From positions 1 to 64,000 of the forward strand of contig JAIFLV010000010.1 in assembly GCA_020048895.1 (NCBI GenBank): a stretch of 64,000 bases of DNA, given 5' to 3'. The translations under genes were made by a program, and so were the position numbers. Source of the stretch: Rhodoferax sp. Its GTDB lineage: Bacteria; Pseudomonadota; Gammaproteobacteria; Burkholderiales; Burkholderiaceae_C. The notes under the pieces were generated by a model. It searched no databases. It saw nothing but the letters and a program-made list of their open reading frames with translations, and was not told where the DNA came from. Positions 40,055-50,055 of this stretch are shown piece by piece (positions within the stretch are counted from its first letter, which is position 1; each line of letters begins with the position of its first letter).

Positions 40055-41485
40055 TCAGTAGCCGCAATGATCGGCAATCAGCCGCTTCACGGTAGCCACA
40101 TCGGTTTCCATGACGTGAACACGCTTAGGCAAGGCTTCGATCCCCTCAAACTTCGGTGGACGATCCGGCTCACGGCCCAATGCTTCTACGATGGTTTCCG
40201 AAAATTTGATGGGTAACGCCGTCTCCAGCACAATCATGGGAATACCGGATTCGCGGTAGGCTTGGGCGACCTTCAAGGCATCGGCAGTATGGGTGTCGAT
40301 CATCACCTCATGGCGCTGCCAGGTATCGCGAATAGTGGCAAGACGGTCGGCATGCGTGCTCTTGCCGCTCACAAATCCATAGCGTTGCGCAGCAGCCAGA
40401 AAGGCAGCATCGCTGCTAAGGTCAAACTGACCCGCGCTGTTCAGTGCATCCGAGAAAAGGGACTTGACCCGCGCACCGTCGTGCCCCAGCAAATCGAACA
40501 CGAAACGCTCAAAGTTGCTGGCCTTGGAAATGTCCATCGAGGGGCTGGAGGTTTCGAACGTATCAGCGGTACCACGCACCCTATACACGCCAGTGCGGAA
40601 AAATTCGTCCAGCACGTCGTTTTCGTTGGTTGCCACCACCAGTTTGTGGATTGGCAAGCCCATCATGCGGGCGACATGACCCGCACAGACGTTGCCAAAA
40701 TTGCCACTGGGTACCGCGAAACTTACTTTTTGCCTGTTGTCATCCGTGGCTTGGATATATCCGGCAAAGTAGTACACAACCTGTGCAAGCAAACGCGCCC
40801 AGTTGATGGAATTCACTGTGCCAATCTTGTACTTCCGTTTGAAGGGCAAATCGTTGCTGACCGCCTTGACCATGTCCTGGCAATCGTCAAACACCCCTTT
40901 GACGGCAATGTTGAAAATATTGGCGTCCATGAGGCTGAACATCTGCGCCTGCTGGAACGGGCTCATGCGTCCAAAGGGGCTGGTCATGAAGACACGCACC
41001 CCCTGCTTGCCGCGCATGGCGTACTCGGCCGCACTGCCGGTATCGCCGCTGGTGGCCCCCAGAATGTTGAGTTCCTCGCCACGCCTGCCCAACTCGTATT
41101 CGAACAAATTGCCAAGCAACTGCATGGCCATGTCCTTGAAGGCTAAGGTGGGGCCGTTGGACAGGCCCTCCAGCCAGAGCCCCTCTTCGAGGTGCCGCAA
41201 GGGGACGATCTCGCCGGTGCCAAATACGGCTGCCGTGTAGGTCTTCTCGCACAGGGCACGCAGGTCAGCTGCCGGGATGTCATCGATGTACAACGACAGA
41301 ATCTCGAAGGCCAGTTCCGCGTAACCCTGCTGGTGGTAGACACCGCGCCAGCGCGTCAGGGTGGCATCGTCAACTTGTGGATACGACTCAGGCAGGTACA
41401 AACCCCCGTCGGGAGCCAGACCTTCGAGAAGGATTTCACAAAAGCGCTTGCGATCCGGGTGGCCACGCGTCGACAGGTACCTCAT
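40055..41485 (-). CDS. thrC: Threonine synthase
   Basis: MRYLSTRG...SNGPTLAFKDMAMQLLGNLFEYEL, ATSGDTGSAAEYA. Confidence 0.95.
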   Translation of the reverse strand: MRYLSTRGHPDRKRFCEILLEGLAPDGGLYLPESYPQVDDATLTRWRGVYHQQGYAELAFEILSLYIDDIPAADLRALCEKTYTAAVFGTGEIVPLRHLEEGLWLEGLSNGPTLAFKDMAMQLLGNLFEYELGRRGEELNILGATSGDTGSAAEYAMRGKQGVRVFMTSPFGRMSPFQQAQMFSLMDANIFNIAVKGVFDDCQDMVKAVSNDLPFKRKYKIGTVNSINWARLLAQVVYYFAGYIQATDDNRQKVSFAVPSGNFGNVCAGHVARMMGLPIHKLVVATNENDVLDEFFRTGVYRVRGTADTFETSSPSMDISKASNFERFVFDLLGHDGARVKSLFSDALNSAGQFDLSSDAAFLAAAQRYGFVSGKSTHADRLATIRDTWQRHEVMIDTHTADALKVAQAYRESGIPMIVLETALPIKFSETIVEALGREPDRPPKFEGIEALPKRVHVMETDVATVKRLIADHCGY

Positions 41486-42840
41486 GCCAACTCTTCCTTG
41501 CGGATACGGGTGATAGGAGCAAGCACCGTGGGCAGCGCCTGCATCTCGGACATCGCGGAGTTCATCCTGGCCTCTACACAGTCGTGTGTCAGGATGATGA
41601 GATCGGTCTGATTGGACCCTTCACCACCCACTTCATCGGCCTCACGCTGGAGGACTGCATCGATGCTGATACCTGCCTCGGCCAAAATGCCCGTGACCCG
41701 CGCCAGCACGCCCGCTTCATCCGCGACACGCAGGCGAAGGTAATAGCTGGTCACGATCTCACCCATGGTGAGTACCGGCAACGTGCTCATCGCCTCGTCC
41801 AGTGTGTGCGGCTGGAATGCCAGGTGGGGCACACGCTGGGCTGCGTCAGCGGTGTGCAACCGCGCGATATCAACAAGATCGGCAATCACCGCACTCGCGG
41901 TGGGCTCCGCACCGGCACCTTTGCCGTAGTACAACGTGGTACCGACCGCGTCACCCTGCACTACAACGGCATTCATTGCGCCTTCCACATTGGCAATAAG
42001 GCGTTTGGCGGGGATCAATGCCGGGTGCACCCGCAGCTCGATCCCTTCACGCGTCTGCGCCTTCGCGTCTGCTTGGCGCCGCTTTGTGATACCCAGCAAC
42101 TTGATTCGATAGCCCAGTTGCTCGGCATATTTGATGTCCGCAGCGGACAGCTTTGTAATGCCTTCGATATGTGCCTTGTCAAACTGCACCGGAATGCCAA
42201 AGGCGATGGCCGACATGATGGTGGCTTTGTGCGCAGCATCAACACCCTCGATGTCAAAGGTTGGGTCAGCCTCGGCATAACCCAGGCGCTGCGCCTCTTT
42301 CAACACCACGCCGAAATCCAGCCCTTTGTCACGCATTTCGGACAGGATGAAATTGGTTGTTCCGTTAATGATGCCAGCGATCCACTGAATGCGGTTCGCC
42401 GTTAACCCTTCGCGCAGCGCTTTGATGATGGGAATGCCACCTGCCACCGCTGCCTCAAATGCCACCATGACGCCCTTGGCGGATGCCGCGGCGAAGATTT
42501 CGGTTCCGTGCACCGCAAGCAGAGCCTTGTTGGCGGTCACCACATGCTTGCCAGCGGCAATGGCCTCCAGTACCAGCGTTTTGGCAATTCCGTAGCCGCC
42601 GATCAGTTCGATCACGATGTCGATGTCCGGATTGGCGATCACCGCACGCGCGTCGGCTACGACCTGCGCCGCGTCTCCGACGATCGACTTCGCGCGTGCT
42701 ACATCCAGATCAGCCACCATCGTAATGGCTATACCGCGGCCTGCTCGTCGCTGAATTTCTTCCTGATTGCGATGCAGCACGTTGAATGTACCCGCACCCA
42801 CCACGCCAATGCCCAAAAGCCCTACTTGAATCGATTTCAT
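41482..42840 (-). CDS. hom: Homoserine dehydrogenase
   Basis: IQVGLLGIGVVGAGTFNVL, VTANKALLA, GIINGTTNFILSEM; C-terminal ACT-like domain. Confidence 0.95.
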   Translation of the reverse strand: MKSIQVGLLGIGVVGAGTFNVLHRNQEEIQRRAGRGIAITMVADLDVARAKSIVGDAAQVVADARAVIANPDIDIVIELIGGYGIAKTLVLEAIAAGKHVVTANKALLAVHGTEIFAAASAKGVMVAFEAAVAGGIPIIKALREGLTANRIQWIAGIINGTTNFILSEMRDKGLDFGVVLKEAQRLGYAEADPTFDIEGVDAAHKATIMSAIAFGIPVQFDKAHIEGITKLSAADIKYAEQLGYRIKLLGITKRRQADAKAQTREGIELRVHPALIPAKRLIANVEGAMNAVVVQGDAVGTTLYYGKGAGAEPTASAVIADLVDIARLHTADAAQRVPHLAFQPHTLDEAMSTLPVLTMGEIVTSYYLRLRVADEAGVLARVTGILAEAGISIDAVLQREADEVGGEGSNQTDLIILTHDCVEARMNSAMSEMQALPTVLAPITRIRKEELA

Positions 42841-42856
42841 GTTGCAGTCTCGTTAA

Positions 42857-44083
42857 TCAGTTGCTGTGCCGCTTGCGATAGTCATTCAGGAATTTGGCAA
42901 CCCGTGCAATGGCCTCGCGCAAATCGTCCTCGTGCGGCAAGAAGACAATGCGAAAGTGATCCGGCACAGGCCAATTGAACCCAGTGCCTTGCACCAGCAT
43001 GACCCTGGTTTCCTGCAGCAGTTCCAGAAAGAACAGCTGGTCATCTTTGATCGGGTACATGGCCGGATCCAGGCGCGGAAACATGTACAACGCCGCCGTG
43101 GGCTTTACGCAGGTCACGCCAGGAATGGAGGTAATCAGTTCGTAGGCCAGATCGCGCTGCCGGCGCAAACGCCCACCCTCCCCAACGAGTTCGTTGATGC
43201 TTTGGTGCCCACCCAACGCCGTCTGAATGGCCCACTGACCCGGAACGTTGGAACACAGCCGCATATTCGAGAGCATGTTCAGCCCTTCGATGTAGTCGCG
43301 CGCCGGCTTCTTGTCGCCTGATACAACCATCCAGCCGGCGCGGTATCCGCAGGACCGGTAGCTCTTTGACAAAGAGTTAAAAGTGAGGGTCAGCACGTCG
43401 TCACTGAGCGACGCAATGGCGGTGTGCTTGGCACCGTCGTACAACACCTTGTCGTACACCTCGTCGGCAAATATCACCAGACCATGCTGGCGCGCAATAT
43501 CCACAAGGGACTGCAATAGTTCATTCGAATACAGCGCCCCGGTGGGGTTGTTGGGGTTGATGACCACAATGCCTTTGGTCCGATCGGTTATCTTGGCGCG
43601 AATATCGTCGAGCCGTGGCATCCAGCCATTGGACTCATCACACATGTAGTGCACCGGGGTGCCACCGGACAGGCTCGCGGCCGCGGTCCACAATGGATAG
43701 TCGGGTGCCGGCAGCAGAATCTCGTCACCATCGTCGAGCAAGGCATTGGTCGCCATCACAATCAACTCGCTCGCACCATTTCCCAGGTAGATATCGTCTA
43801 ATGTGACGCCCTTGATGCCCTGCTTCTGCGTTTCGTGCATCACCGCCTTGCGCGCTGCAAATATGCCCTTGCTGTCGGAATAGCCGGCAGAGTTGGGCAA
43901 ATTGCGAATCATGTCCTGCTGAATCTCCTCCGGCGAATCGAATCCGAATACGGCCAGATTGCCGATGTTCAGCTTGATAATCTTCTGGCCTTCTTCTTCC
44001 ATCTGGCGTGCGCGGTCCATGATCGGGCCACGAATGTCATAACACACAGAAGCCAATTTGGCCGATTTCAGAATAGGTCTCAA
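42857..44083 (-). CDS. PLP-dependent aminotransferase (AlaA-like alanine aminotransferase)
   Basis: LKSAKLASVCYDIRGPIMDRARQMEEEGQKIIKLNIGNLAVFGFDSPEE; INPNNPTGALY; SLSKSYRSCGYRAGWM. TTG start at 44083 behind GGAGGG is preferred. Confidence 0.9.
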   Translation of the reverse strand: MRPILKSAKLASVCYDIRGPIMDRARQMEEEGQKIIKLNIGNLAVFGFDSPEEIQQDMIRNLPNSAGYSDSKGIFAARKAVMHETQKQGIKGVTLDDIYLGNGASELIVMATNALLDDGDEILLPAPDYPLWTAAASLSGGTPVHYMCDESNGWMPRLDDIRAKITDRTKGIVVINPNNPTGALYSNELLQSLVDIARQHGLVIFADEVYDKVLYDGAKHTAIASLSDDVLTLTFNSLSKSYRSCGYRAGWMVVSGDKKPARDYIEGLNMLSNMRLCSNVPGQWAIQTALGGHQSINELVGEGGRLRRQRDLAYELITSIPGVTCVKPTAALYMFPRLDPAMYPIKDDQLFFLELLQETRVMLVQGTGFNWPVPDHFRIVFLPHEDDLREAIARVAKFLNDYRKRHSN

Positions 44084-44185
44084 AGTCCCTCCGGAAGGTG
44101 ATCGCACACGGCGAAACCTATAATTTGACCACAGTTCTGCGCCCCTTTGGTGCGCTGCAGCACCCATATTCAGCGAGAAAGCAAT

Positions 44186-44551
44186 ATGAAATTCCACCCC
44201 GATGCCCGGGCCAGTCAATCTATTACCGCTCATGGGGAGGGTTGGATTGAGGTGAATCGGGAAAGATTTACGTCAAGCCTGATTGTCAGCGCCATGGGTG
44301 AGCGACTCGACTGGCAGTGCCAGTCATTTGATGCGTTGCAATCGACCGACTTTGAGCGGATTCTCGCCCTGAGTCCAGAACTGGTGTTGTTCGGAAGCGG
44401 AACACGCATACGCTTTCCCAAGCCGCAATGGTTAGCGCCGCTGTATGCGCACCGAGTTGGGGTTGAGACGATGGATACGGGAGCTGCCTGCAGAACCTAC
44501 AACTTCCTGGCTGCTGAAGGCCGAAGAGTGGTCGCAGCTCTTTTGTTGTAA
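44186..44551 (+). CDS. Mth938-like (DUF498) domain protein
   Basis: LSPELVLFGSGTRIRFP...GVETMDTGAACRTYNFLAAEGRRVVAALLL. Confidence 0.85.
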   Translation: MKFHPDARASQSITAHGEGWIEVNRERFTSSLIVSAMGERLDWQCQSFDALQSTDFERILALSPELVLFGSGTRIRFPKPQWLAPLYAHRVGVETMDTGAACRTYNFLAAEGRRVVAALLL

Positions 44552-44689
44552 CCCGTGCTTACCCTGAGACCAATTGGGGCTCTTTTCAGAGTAAAATCGT
44601 GGGTTGCAGTCGGAGATCAATCAAACGCTGTCACGTTTGAAGACCAAAGTTTTGACTGACACATTCAGCACGCGAGAATTAAGTACCTT

Positions 44690-45175
44690 ATGGCGATCGT
44701 TGTCAACAAACCCCTCCCAGAATTTGAAGCCAATGCCACCGGCGGCATCAAGGTCAGCAACACCACCCATGTGGGCAAGACAATGGTGCTGTACTTCTAC
44801 CCCAAGGACAACACCCCTGGATGCACCACCGAGGCGATGCAATTCAGGGACAAGTACAAAGATTTTGTCAAGGCTGGTGCTACCGTGTTCGGCGTGTCAC
44901 GTGACAACATGAAATCCCATGATGAATTCAAGGCCAAGCTGGAACTGCCCTTTGAGCTGATCGCAGACACCGAAGAAAAGATGTGTCATATGTTTGGCGT
45001 GGTCAAGAACAAGATCATGTATGGCAAGAAGGTCAAGGGTATTGAGCGCAGCACCTTCTTGATCGGCGCTGACGGCATCCTGAAGGAAGAATGGCGCGGA
45101 TTGAAGGTTCCTGGCCATGTGGACGATGTATTGAAGGCAGTGAAGGGCTTGAAGATCCTCAAAAAGGCAGCCTGA
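44690..45175 (+). CDS. bcp: Peroxiredoxin (Bcp/PrxQ type)
   Basis: GKTMVLYFYPKDNTPGCTTEAMQFRD, TVFGVSRDN. Confidence 0.93.
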   Translation: MAIVVNKPLPEFEANATGGIKVSNTTHVGKTMVLYFYPKDNTPGCTTEAMQFRDKYKDFVKAGATVFGVSRDNMKSHDEFKAKLELPFELIADTEEKMCHMFGVVKNKIMYGKKVKGIERSTFLIGADGILKEEWRGLKVPGHVDDVLKAVKGLKILKKAA

Positions 45176-45211
45176 CACTGTGGTGACGCAAGGCCCATGC
45201 ATAATGGGACC

Positions 45212-46876
45212 ATGCCATTGCCACCCGCCCCCACCAAACCTGCAGACCGCCTTGCAGCCAAGGCTTTTGAAGTTAAAGCCCGCAGCCCCGCCCGAGTTCG
45301 CAAGGTAGACCCAATCGAACAAGAGATTCCACCGAAGCCCGAATCCGCTTCGGTGAAAAGACCCACCCGCGGAACGAACGACAAGTTGCCCGGTGTGCCA
45401 CCGCCATCGACTGTGACGAAGGTTGTACTCCCATTGGCAAATCCAACTGCACCAGTGGCATCACGGGTTAGAAAGAACGCACATTCCGGCCCTCCAAAAC
45501 TATTTGTTCTCGACACCAACGTGCTGTTGCACGACCCGATGTCACTGTTCCGTTTTGAGGAGCATGACATTTACCTTCCCATGATTGTCCTGGAGGAACT
45601 GGACGGTCACAAAAAGGGGATGACGGAGGTCGCGAGGAACGCCCGACAAACCAGCAGGACCTTAGATGCCCTGGCCGGCGCACCTGGAGCCGACATTACG
45701 GCGGGGTTTCAACTGGATAGCACGGGGCAGCGCGATGCCCGCGGAAAACTGTTGTTTCAGACCCAGCCACTGGATTACTCCCTGCCAACCAGCCTCCCAC
45801 AGGGCAAGGCCGACAATCAAATCCTGGGGGTTGTTGAGGCGCTGCGCAAACAACACCCGACGCGAGAGGTGGTACTGGTTTCCAAGGACATCAATATGCG
45901 CGTGAAGGCGCGCGCGCTAGGTTTGGCCACCGATGACTACCAGAATGACAAAACCCTGGAAGACGGTGACCTGCTGTATGCCGGGTCGTTGGCGCTGCCC
46001 ACAGACTTTTGGGCTACACACGGTCAAACGGTTGAAAGCTGGCAGCAGGGTCAGCACACCTTTTACAAAGTGGATGGCCCGACAGTACCGAGCATGATGG
46101 TGAACCAGTTTGTCTATTTTGAGTCGCCCGGTGAGCCAAGTCTGTATGCCCGCGTATCGGAGATCCGGGGCAGCTGTGCCGTGCTGAAAACCCTGCGTGA
46201 TTTCAATCATCTGAAGAATTCCGTGTGGGGTGTGACGACGCGCAACCGGGAACAGAATTTTGCGATGAATTTACTCATGGATCCGGAGGTGGATTTCGTC
46301 ACCCTGACCGGTACGGCAGGCACTGGAAAAACATTGATGGCACTGGCGGCAGGACTCACCCAGGTCCTCGATGATCGTCGTTATACCGAGATTATTGTGA
46401 CACGCGCAACCGTGAGTGTGGGCGAGGACATCGGTTTTCTGCCGGGTACGGAAGAGGAAAAAATGGGCCCCTGGATGGGTGCCTTGGATGACAATTTGGA
46501 AGTACTCGGCAAGACCGACACCAGCGCTGGCGAATGGGGGCGTGCTGCGACTAACGAACTCATCCGAAGCCGCATCAAAATCAAGAGCATGAACTTCATG
46601 CGTGGGCGTACATTCCTGAACAAGTACGTCATCATCGACGAAGCCCAGAACCTTACACCCAAGCAGATGAAGACACTCATTACACGCGCGGGCCCTGGCA
46701 CCAAGATCATATGCATGGGCAACCTGGCACAGATTGATACACCCTACCTCACGGAAGGCTCCTCAGGCCTTACGTTTGCAGTCGACCGATTCAAGGGTTG
46801 GCCACATAGCGGACATATCACGCTGGCCCGTGGCGAGCGCTCTCGCTTGGCGGATTTTGCCAGTGAAGTGCTCTGA
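45212..46876 (+). CDS. PhoH-family protein with N-terminal PIN domain
   Basis: KLFVLDTNVLLHDPMSLFRFEEHDIYLPMIVLEELDGHKKG (PIN) and GTAGTGKTLMALAAGL...DEAQNLTPKQMKTLITRAGPGTKIICMGN (PhoH). Confidence 0.93.
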   Translation: MPLPPAPTKPADRLAAKAFEVKARSPARVRKVDPIEQEIPPKPESASVKRPTRGTNDKLPGVPPPSTVTKVVLPLANPTAPVASRVRKNAHSGPPKLFVLDTNVLLHDPMSLFRFEEHDIYLPMIVLEELDGHKKGMTEVARNARQTSRTLDALAGAPGADITAGFQLDSTGQRDARGKLLFQTQPLDYSLPTSLPQGKADNQILGVVEALRKQHPTREVVLVSKDINMRVKARALGLATDDYQNDKTLEDGDLLYAGSLALPTDFWATHGQTVESWQQGQHTFYKVDGPTVPSMMVNQFVYFESPGEPSLYARVSEIRGSCAVLKTLRDFNHLKNSVWGVTTRNREQNFAMNLLMDPEVDFVTLTGTAGTGKTLMALAAGLTQVLDDRRYTEIIVTRATVSVGEDIGFLPGTEEEKMGPWMGALDDNLEVLGKTDTSAGEWGRAATNELIRSRIKIKSMNFMRGRTFLNKYVIIDEAQNLTPKQMKTLITRAGPGTKIICMGNLAQIDTPYLTEGSSGLTFAVDRFKGWPHSGHITLARGERSRLADFASEVL

Positions 46877-46885
46877 GAGTCTGAA

Positions 46886-48289
46886 CTAGTAGTCGCCACT
46901 TCCGCCGCTGGCCAGACTCTCGAACTTGGTGATCTGGCGTAGAAACGCCAATTTGACGGTTCCGGTTGGGCCATTGCGCTGCTTGGCAATGATCACCTCG
47001 GCTACACCCGGCTCCTTGCAGGCATCTTTCGTGTAGTACTCGTCACGGTAGATAAACATGATGATGTCGGCGTCCTGCTCGATGGCACCTGATTCGCGTA
47101 AATCGCTCATCATGGGTCGCTTGTCGGGTCGCTGCTCAACACTTCGATTGAGCTGCGAGAGCGCAATCACTGGGCACTTTAGTTCACGCGCCAACATTTT
47201 CAGACCGCGGGATATCTCACCAAGCTCGGTGGCGCGGTTCTCGCCATCGCTGGAACTTCCGCTCATGAGCTGAAGGTAGTCGACAACGATCAAGCCTAGC
47301 TGACCACACTGGCGCGCCAAGCGCCTGGCGTTTGCGCGCAACTCGCTAGATGTCAATCCAGCGCTTTCGTCGATATGCAGCGAAATGGTTCGAAGTTTCT
47401 CAATCGCCTCTGACAAACGCGGCCACTCATCATCTGTCAACCGCCCAGTGCGCAAATGTCCTTGGTCAATGCGTCCGATCGAGCCAACGATACGAACAGC
47501 CAACTGGGAAGCGCCCATTTCCATCGAAAAAACGGCGACCGGCAGTCCTTCGTGCAGCGCAACATGCTCTGCAATATTGATGGCCAAAGCGGTTTTGCCC
47601 ATGGAAGGCCGCGCCGCCAGCACGATGAGATCTCCGGCTTGTAAACCCGCCGTCATTCGGTCCAGATCGTAGAACCCGGTGGGCACCCCAGTGACGTCAT
47701 TGGGGTTGTCGGCCATCTCCTGCACACGGTCCAGTAGTTTGACGACCAGAGAGTCCATTGCCTGGAACCCTTGGTTGTTGCGCTTTCCTTGCTCGCCGAT
47801 ATTGAAAATCTTTTGTTCTGACTCATCGACAATATCTGCGACTGGACGCCCTTTGGGGTTGAATGCATTTGTGGCAATTTCGTCGCTGGCAGTCACAAGC
47901 TTTCGCAAAAGAGACCGGTCGCGAACTATCTCTGCGTACCGCCGAATATTGCTGGCACTCGGCACATATTGCGCCAACGAGTTCAGGTAAACAAGCCCGC
48001 CGACATCGTCCGATTTGCCTTGGTTTTGGAGGAACTCAAATACCGTTATTACGTCGGCCGGTTTGCTCGCATTGACCAGGGCACCAATGGCACCATAGAT
48101 CAATCGGTGCTCGTATCGATAGAAGTCGTCGTCGACCAGAATATCGCCAATGCGGTCCCAGGCATTGTTATCGAGCAACAGCCCACCAAGCACGCTCGAC
48201 TCCCCCTCAATCGAGTGAGGTGGAACTCGCAACTGAGCGATCTCGCGGTCCTGGGTATAGTCGTCGATGGCGGAGATTACGGCTGACAT
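46886..48289 (-). CDS. dnaB: Replicative DNA helicase DnaB
   Basis: RVPPHSIEGESSVLGGLLLDN, LAARPSMGKTALAINIAEHVAL, VDYLQLMSG; no intein-like insertion. Confidence 0.96.
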   Translation of the reverse strand: MSAVISAIDDYTQDREIAQLRVPPHSIEGESSVLGGLLLDNNAWDRIGDILVDDDFYRYEHRLIYGAIGALVNASKPADVITVFEFLQNQGKSDDVGGLVYLNSLAQYVPSASNIRRYAEIVRDRSLLRKLVTASDEIATNAFNPKGRPVADIVDESEQKIFNIGEQGKRNNQGFQAMDSLVVKLLDRVQEMADNPNDVTGVPTGFYDLDRMTAGLQAGDLIVLAARPSMGKTALAINIAEHVALHEGLPVAVFSMEMGASQLAVRIVGSIGRIDQGHLRTGRLTDDEWPRLSEAIEKLRTISLHIDESAGLTSSELRANARRLARQCGQLGLIVVDYLQLMSGSSSDGENRATELGEISRGLKMLARELKCPVIALSQLNRSVEQRPDKRPMMSDLRESGAIEQDADIIMFIYRDEYYTKDACKEPGVAEVIIAKQRNGPTGTVKLAFLRQITKFESLASGGSGDY

Positions 48290-48417
48290 GGTTAATTCCA
48301 TTGAGTCCGCGATGCTACGCTGAAGCAGCCGTTGCGTCGAGGGAATGCCTGGGTGTAACGATGGTAAATCGTGTGGATAAAGTGTGCAGAACGCTGTTCG
48401 ATTTGACCCAGAATGAC

Positions 48418-48448
48418 AAAAGCCGCCAGGGAACTCCCGAGCGGCTTT
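48418..48448 (-). terminator. Rho-independent terminator after rplI
   Basis: Minus strand AAAGCCGC-(14 nt)-GCGGCTTTTGTC, between rplI and dnaB. Confidence 0.75.
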
Positions 48449-48491
48449 GAAGCCTGATCACAAGCCTGCAAGCAGGCTATTTGTGAATTGC

Positions 48492-48944
48492 TTAGGCTGT
48501 TTCGCCGTAAACCGACACAGTGATGTCCACCACCACATCGGTGTGAAGCGCAACGCTCACCGAACTGTCCCCCACCATCTTGATAGGACCATTAGGCATA
48601 CGCACTTGTGCCTTTGCAACCTTGTAGCCGTTCTTTACCAACTCATCAGCGATATCGGAGTTGGTCACGGAGCCGAACAGACGTCCATCGACACCCGCCT
48701 TTTGGGTCAACTTGATGGTTGTACCGCCGAGTTTGACGCCCAGTGCTTGTGATTCGGCCAACTTGGCTGCGGCCGCTTTTTCAAGCTCGGCACGCTTGGC
48801 CTCAAACTCAGCTTTTGCAGATGCGGTAGCGCGACGTGCACGACCAGATGGGATAAGGAAATTGCGGGCGTATCCGTCTTTCACTTTGACGATTTCACCC
48901 AAATTGCCGAGATTGACTACTTTGTCGAGCAGAATAATTTGCAT
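48492..48944 (-). CDS. rplI: 50S ribosomal protein L9
   Basis: [36 protein letters not shown]. Confidence 0.97.
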   Translation of the reverse strand: MQIILLDKVVNLGNLGEIVKVKDGYARNFLIPSGRARRATASAKAEFEAKRAELEKAAAAKLAESQALGVKLGGTTIKLTQKAGVDGRLFGSVTNSDIADELVKNGYKVAKAQVRMPNGPIKMVGDSSVSVALHTDVVVDITVSVYGETA

Positions 48945-48956
48945 GGCTATTGCTCC

Positions 48957-49238
48957 TTAGATCTTGTGCTGGTCGCTATAAGGTAGCAACGCAAGGAAAC
49001 GGGCACGCTTGATAGCTGTATTGAGCTGACGCTGGAAAATTGCGCGGGTTCCAGTCAAACGGGCTGGAATAATCTTGCCATTCTCCGCAATGAAATCACG
49101 CAAGGTATCGATATCCTTGTAGTCAATTTCCTCGACGCCGGTCACGGTGAAGCGACAAAAACGTTTGCGCTTGAACAAAAGAGACTGGGTATTGCGCTTG
49201 GGGCGCTTGTCTTTATTGAATTTCTTGAACGTTGCCAT
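48957..49238 (-). CDS. rpsR: 30S ribosomal protein S18
   Basis: [51 protein letters not shown]. Confidence 0.97.
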   Translation of the reverse strand: MATFKKFNKDKRPKRNTQSLLFKRKRFCRFTVTGVEEIDYKDIDTLRDFIAENGKIIPARLTGTRAIFQRQLNTAIKRARFLALLPYSDQHKI

Positions 49239-49255
49239 GAAAGGCTCCTGAATAA

Positions 49256-49564
49256 TTAATCTTGCAAAAAATCTTGAATATGAAAAACAATCGACTTGCC
49301 TTGACGGGCGTTGCCCAGAAAACCGCTGAAAGTCCAGACACTGCCTATTGTCTGCTTTGCTAACCTCTCCGCTAGTGTTCCAAACGCAACGGCACTGATT
49401 ACCAACTTCACCTTTCGGTTTACCCCCACCTCGTTCAGTGTCGAATCATGTTCCAACTGAAAACTCAGGGCAGGCAGTCCAGCAGGCGTGTACCGTAGTG
49501 ACTCTGCAGCAACGATAGAGGCATGCAACTGAAGTAAATTGGTAGACACATTCTCCGTCAGCAA
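49256..49564 (-). CDS. priB: Primosomal replication protein N (PriB)
   Basis: Position between rpsF and rps[34 protein letters not shown]-fold pattern. Confidence 0.92.
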   Translation of the reverse strand: MLTENVSTNLLQLHASIVAAESLRYTPAGLPALSFQLEHDSTLNEVGVNRKVKLVISAVAFGTLAERLAKQTIGSVWTFSGFLGNARQGKSIVFHIQDFLQD

Positions 49565-49575
49565 ACTCTACAGTT

Positions 49576-49941
49576 CTAAGCTTGGTATTCGGCTTGTTGT
49601 GTCTTGCGGGTTTCCTCGCGCTCCACCGTCTTCATCATGGAAGAAGGACCGGTCTCGGCTTTTTTCTTCAGAACCGTCAAATGCCGAAGCACTGCATCAT
49701 TGAACTTGAACGCATGCTCCAGTTCAGACATGACCGCTTGGTCGGCTTCAATGTTGACACACAGATAGTGCGATTTTGCGAGTTTGTTGATCATGTACAC
49801 CATCTGACGACGGCCCCAGTCTTCAACTCGATGGACTTTTCCGCCACCGGCAGTAATCATGCCCTTGTAACGCTCCAGCATGGCCGGAACCTGCTCGCTC
49901 TGATCCGGATGGATCATGAGAATAATTTCATAGTGACGCAT
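49576..49941 (-). CDS. rpsF: 30S ribosomal protein S6
   Basis: [29 protein letters not shown]...[23 protein letters not shown]. Confidence 0.97.
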   Translation of the reverse strand: MRHYEIILMIHPDQSEQVPAMLERYKGMITAGGGKVHRVEDWGRRQMVYMINKLAKSHYLCVNIEADQAVMSELEHAFKFNDAVLRHLTVLKKKAETGPSSMMKTVEREETRKTQQAEYQA

Positions 49942-50055
49942 TAAGACTCCTTTTGGATAACCCGATACTCAAAATTTCTTCGGGTAAGAAAAAGCTACCC
50001 TCCGCGTCTATTGGAGGTGCAGCAAGGCGAAGCCCATGATTATATCGCATTGCGT

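Noticed and set aside
46886-48289. Intein in DnaB
   Set aside because: Walker A and downstream helicase motifs are contiguous at normal spacing; protein length is standard.
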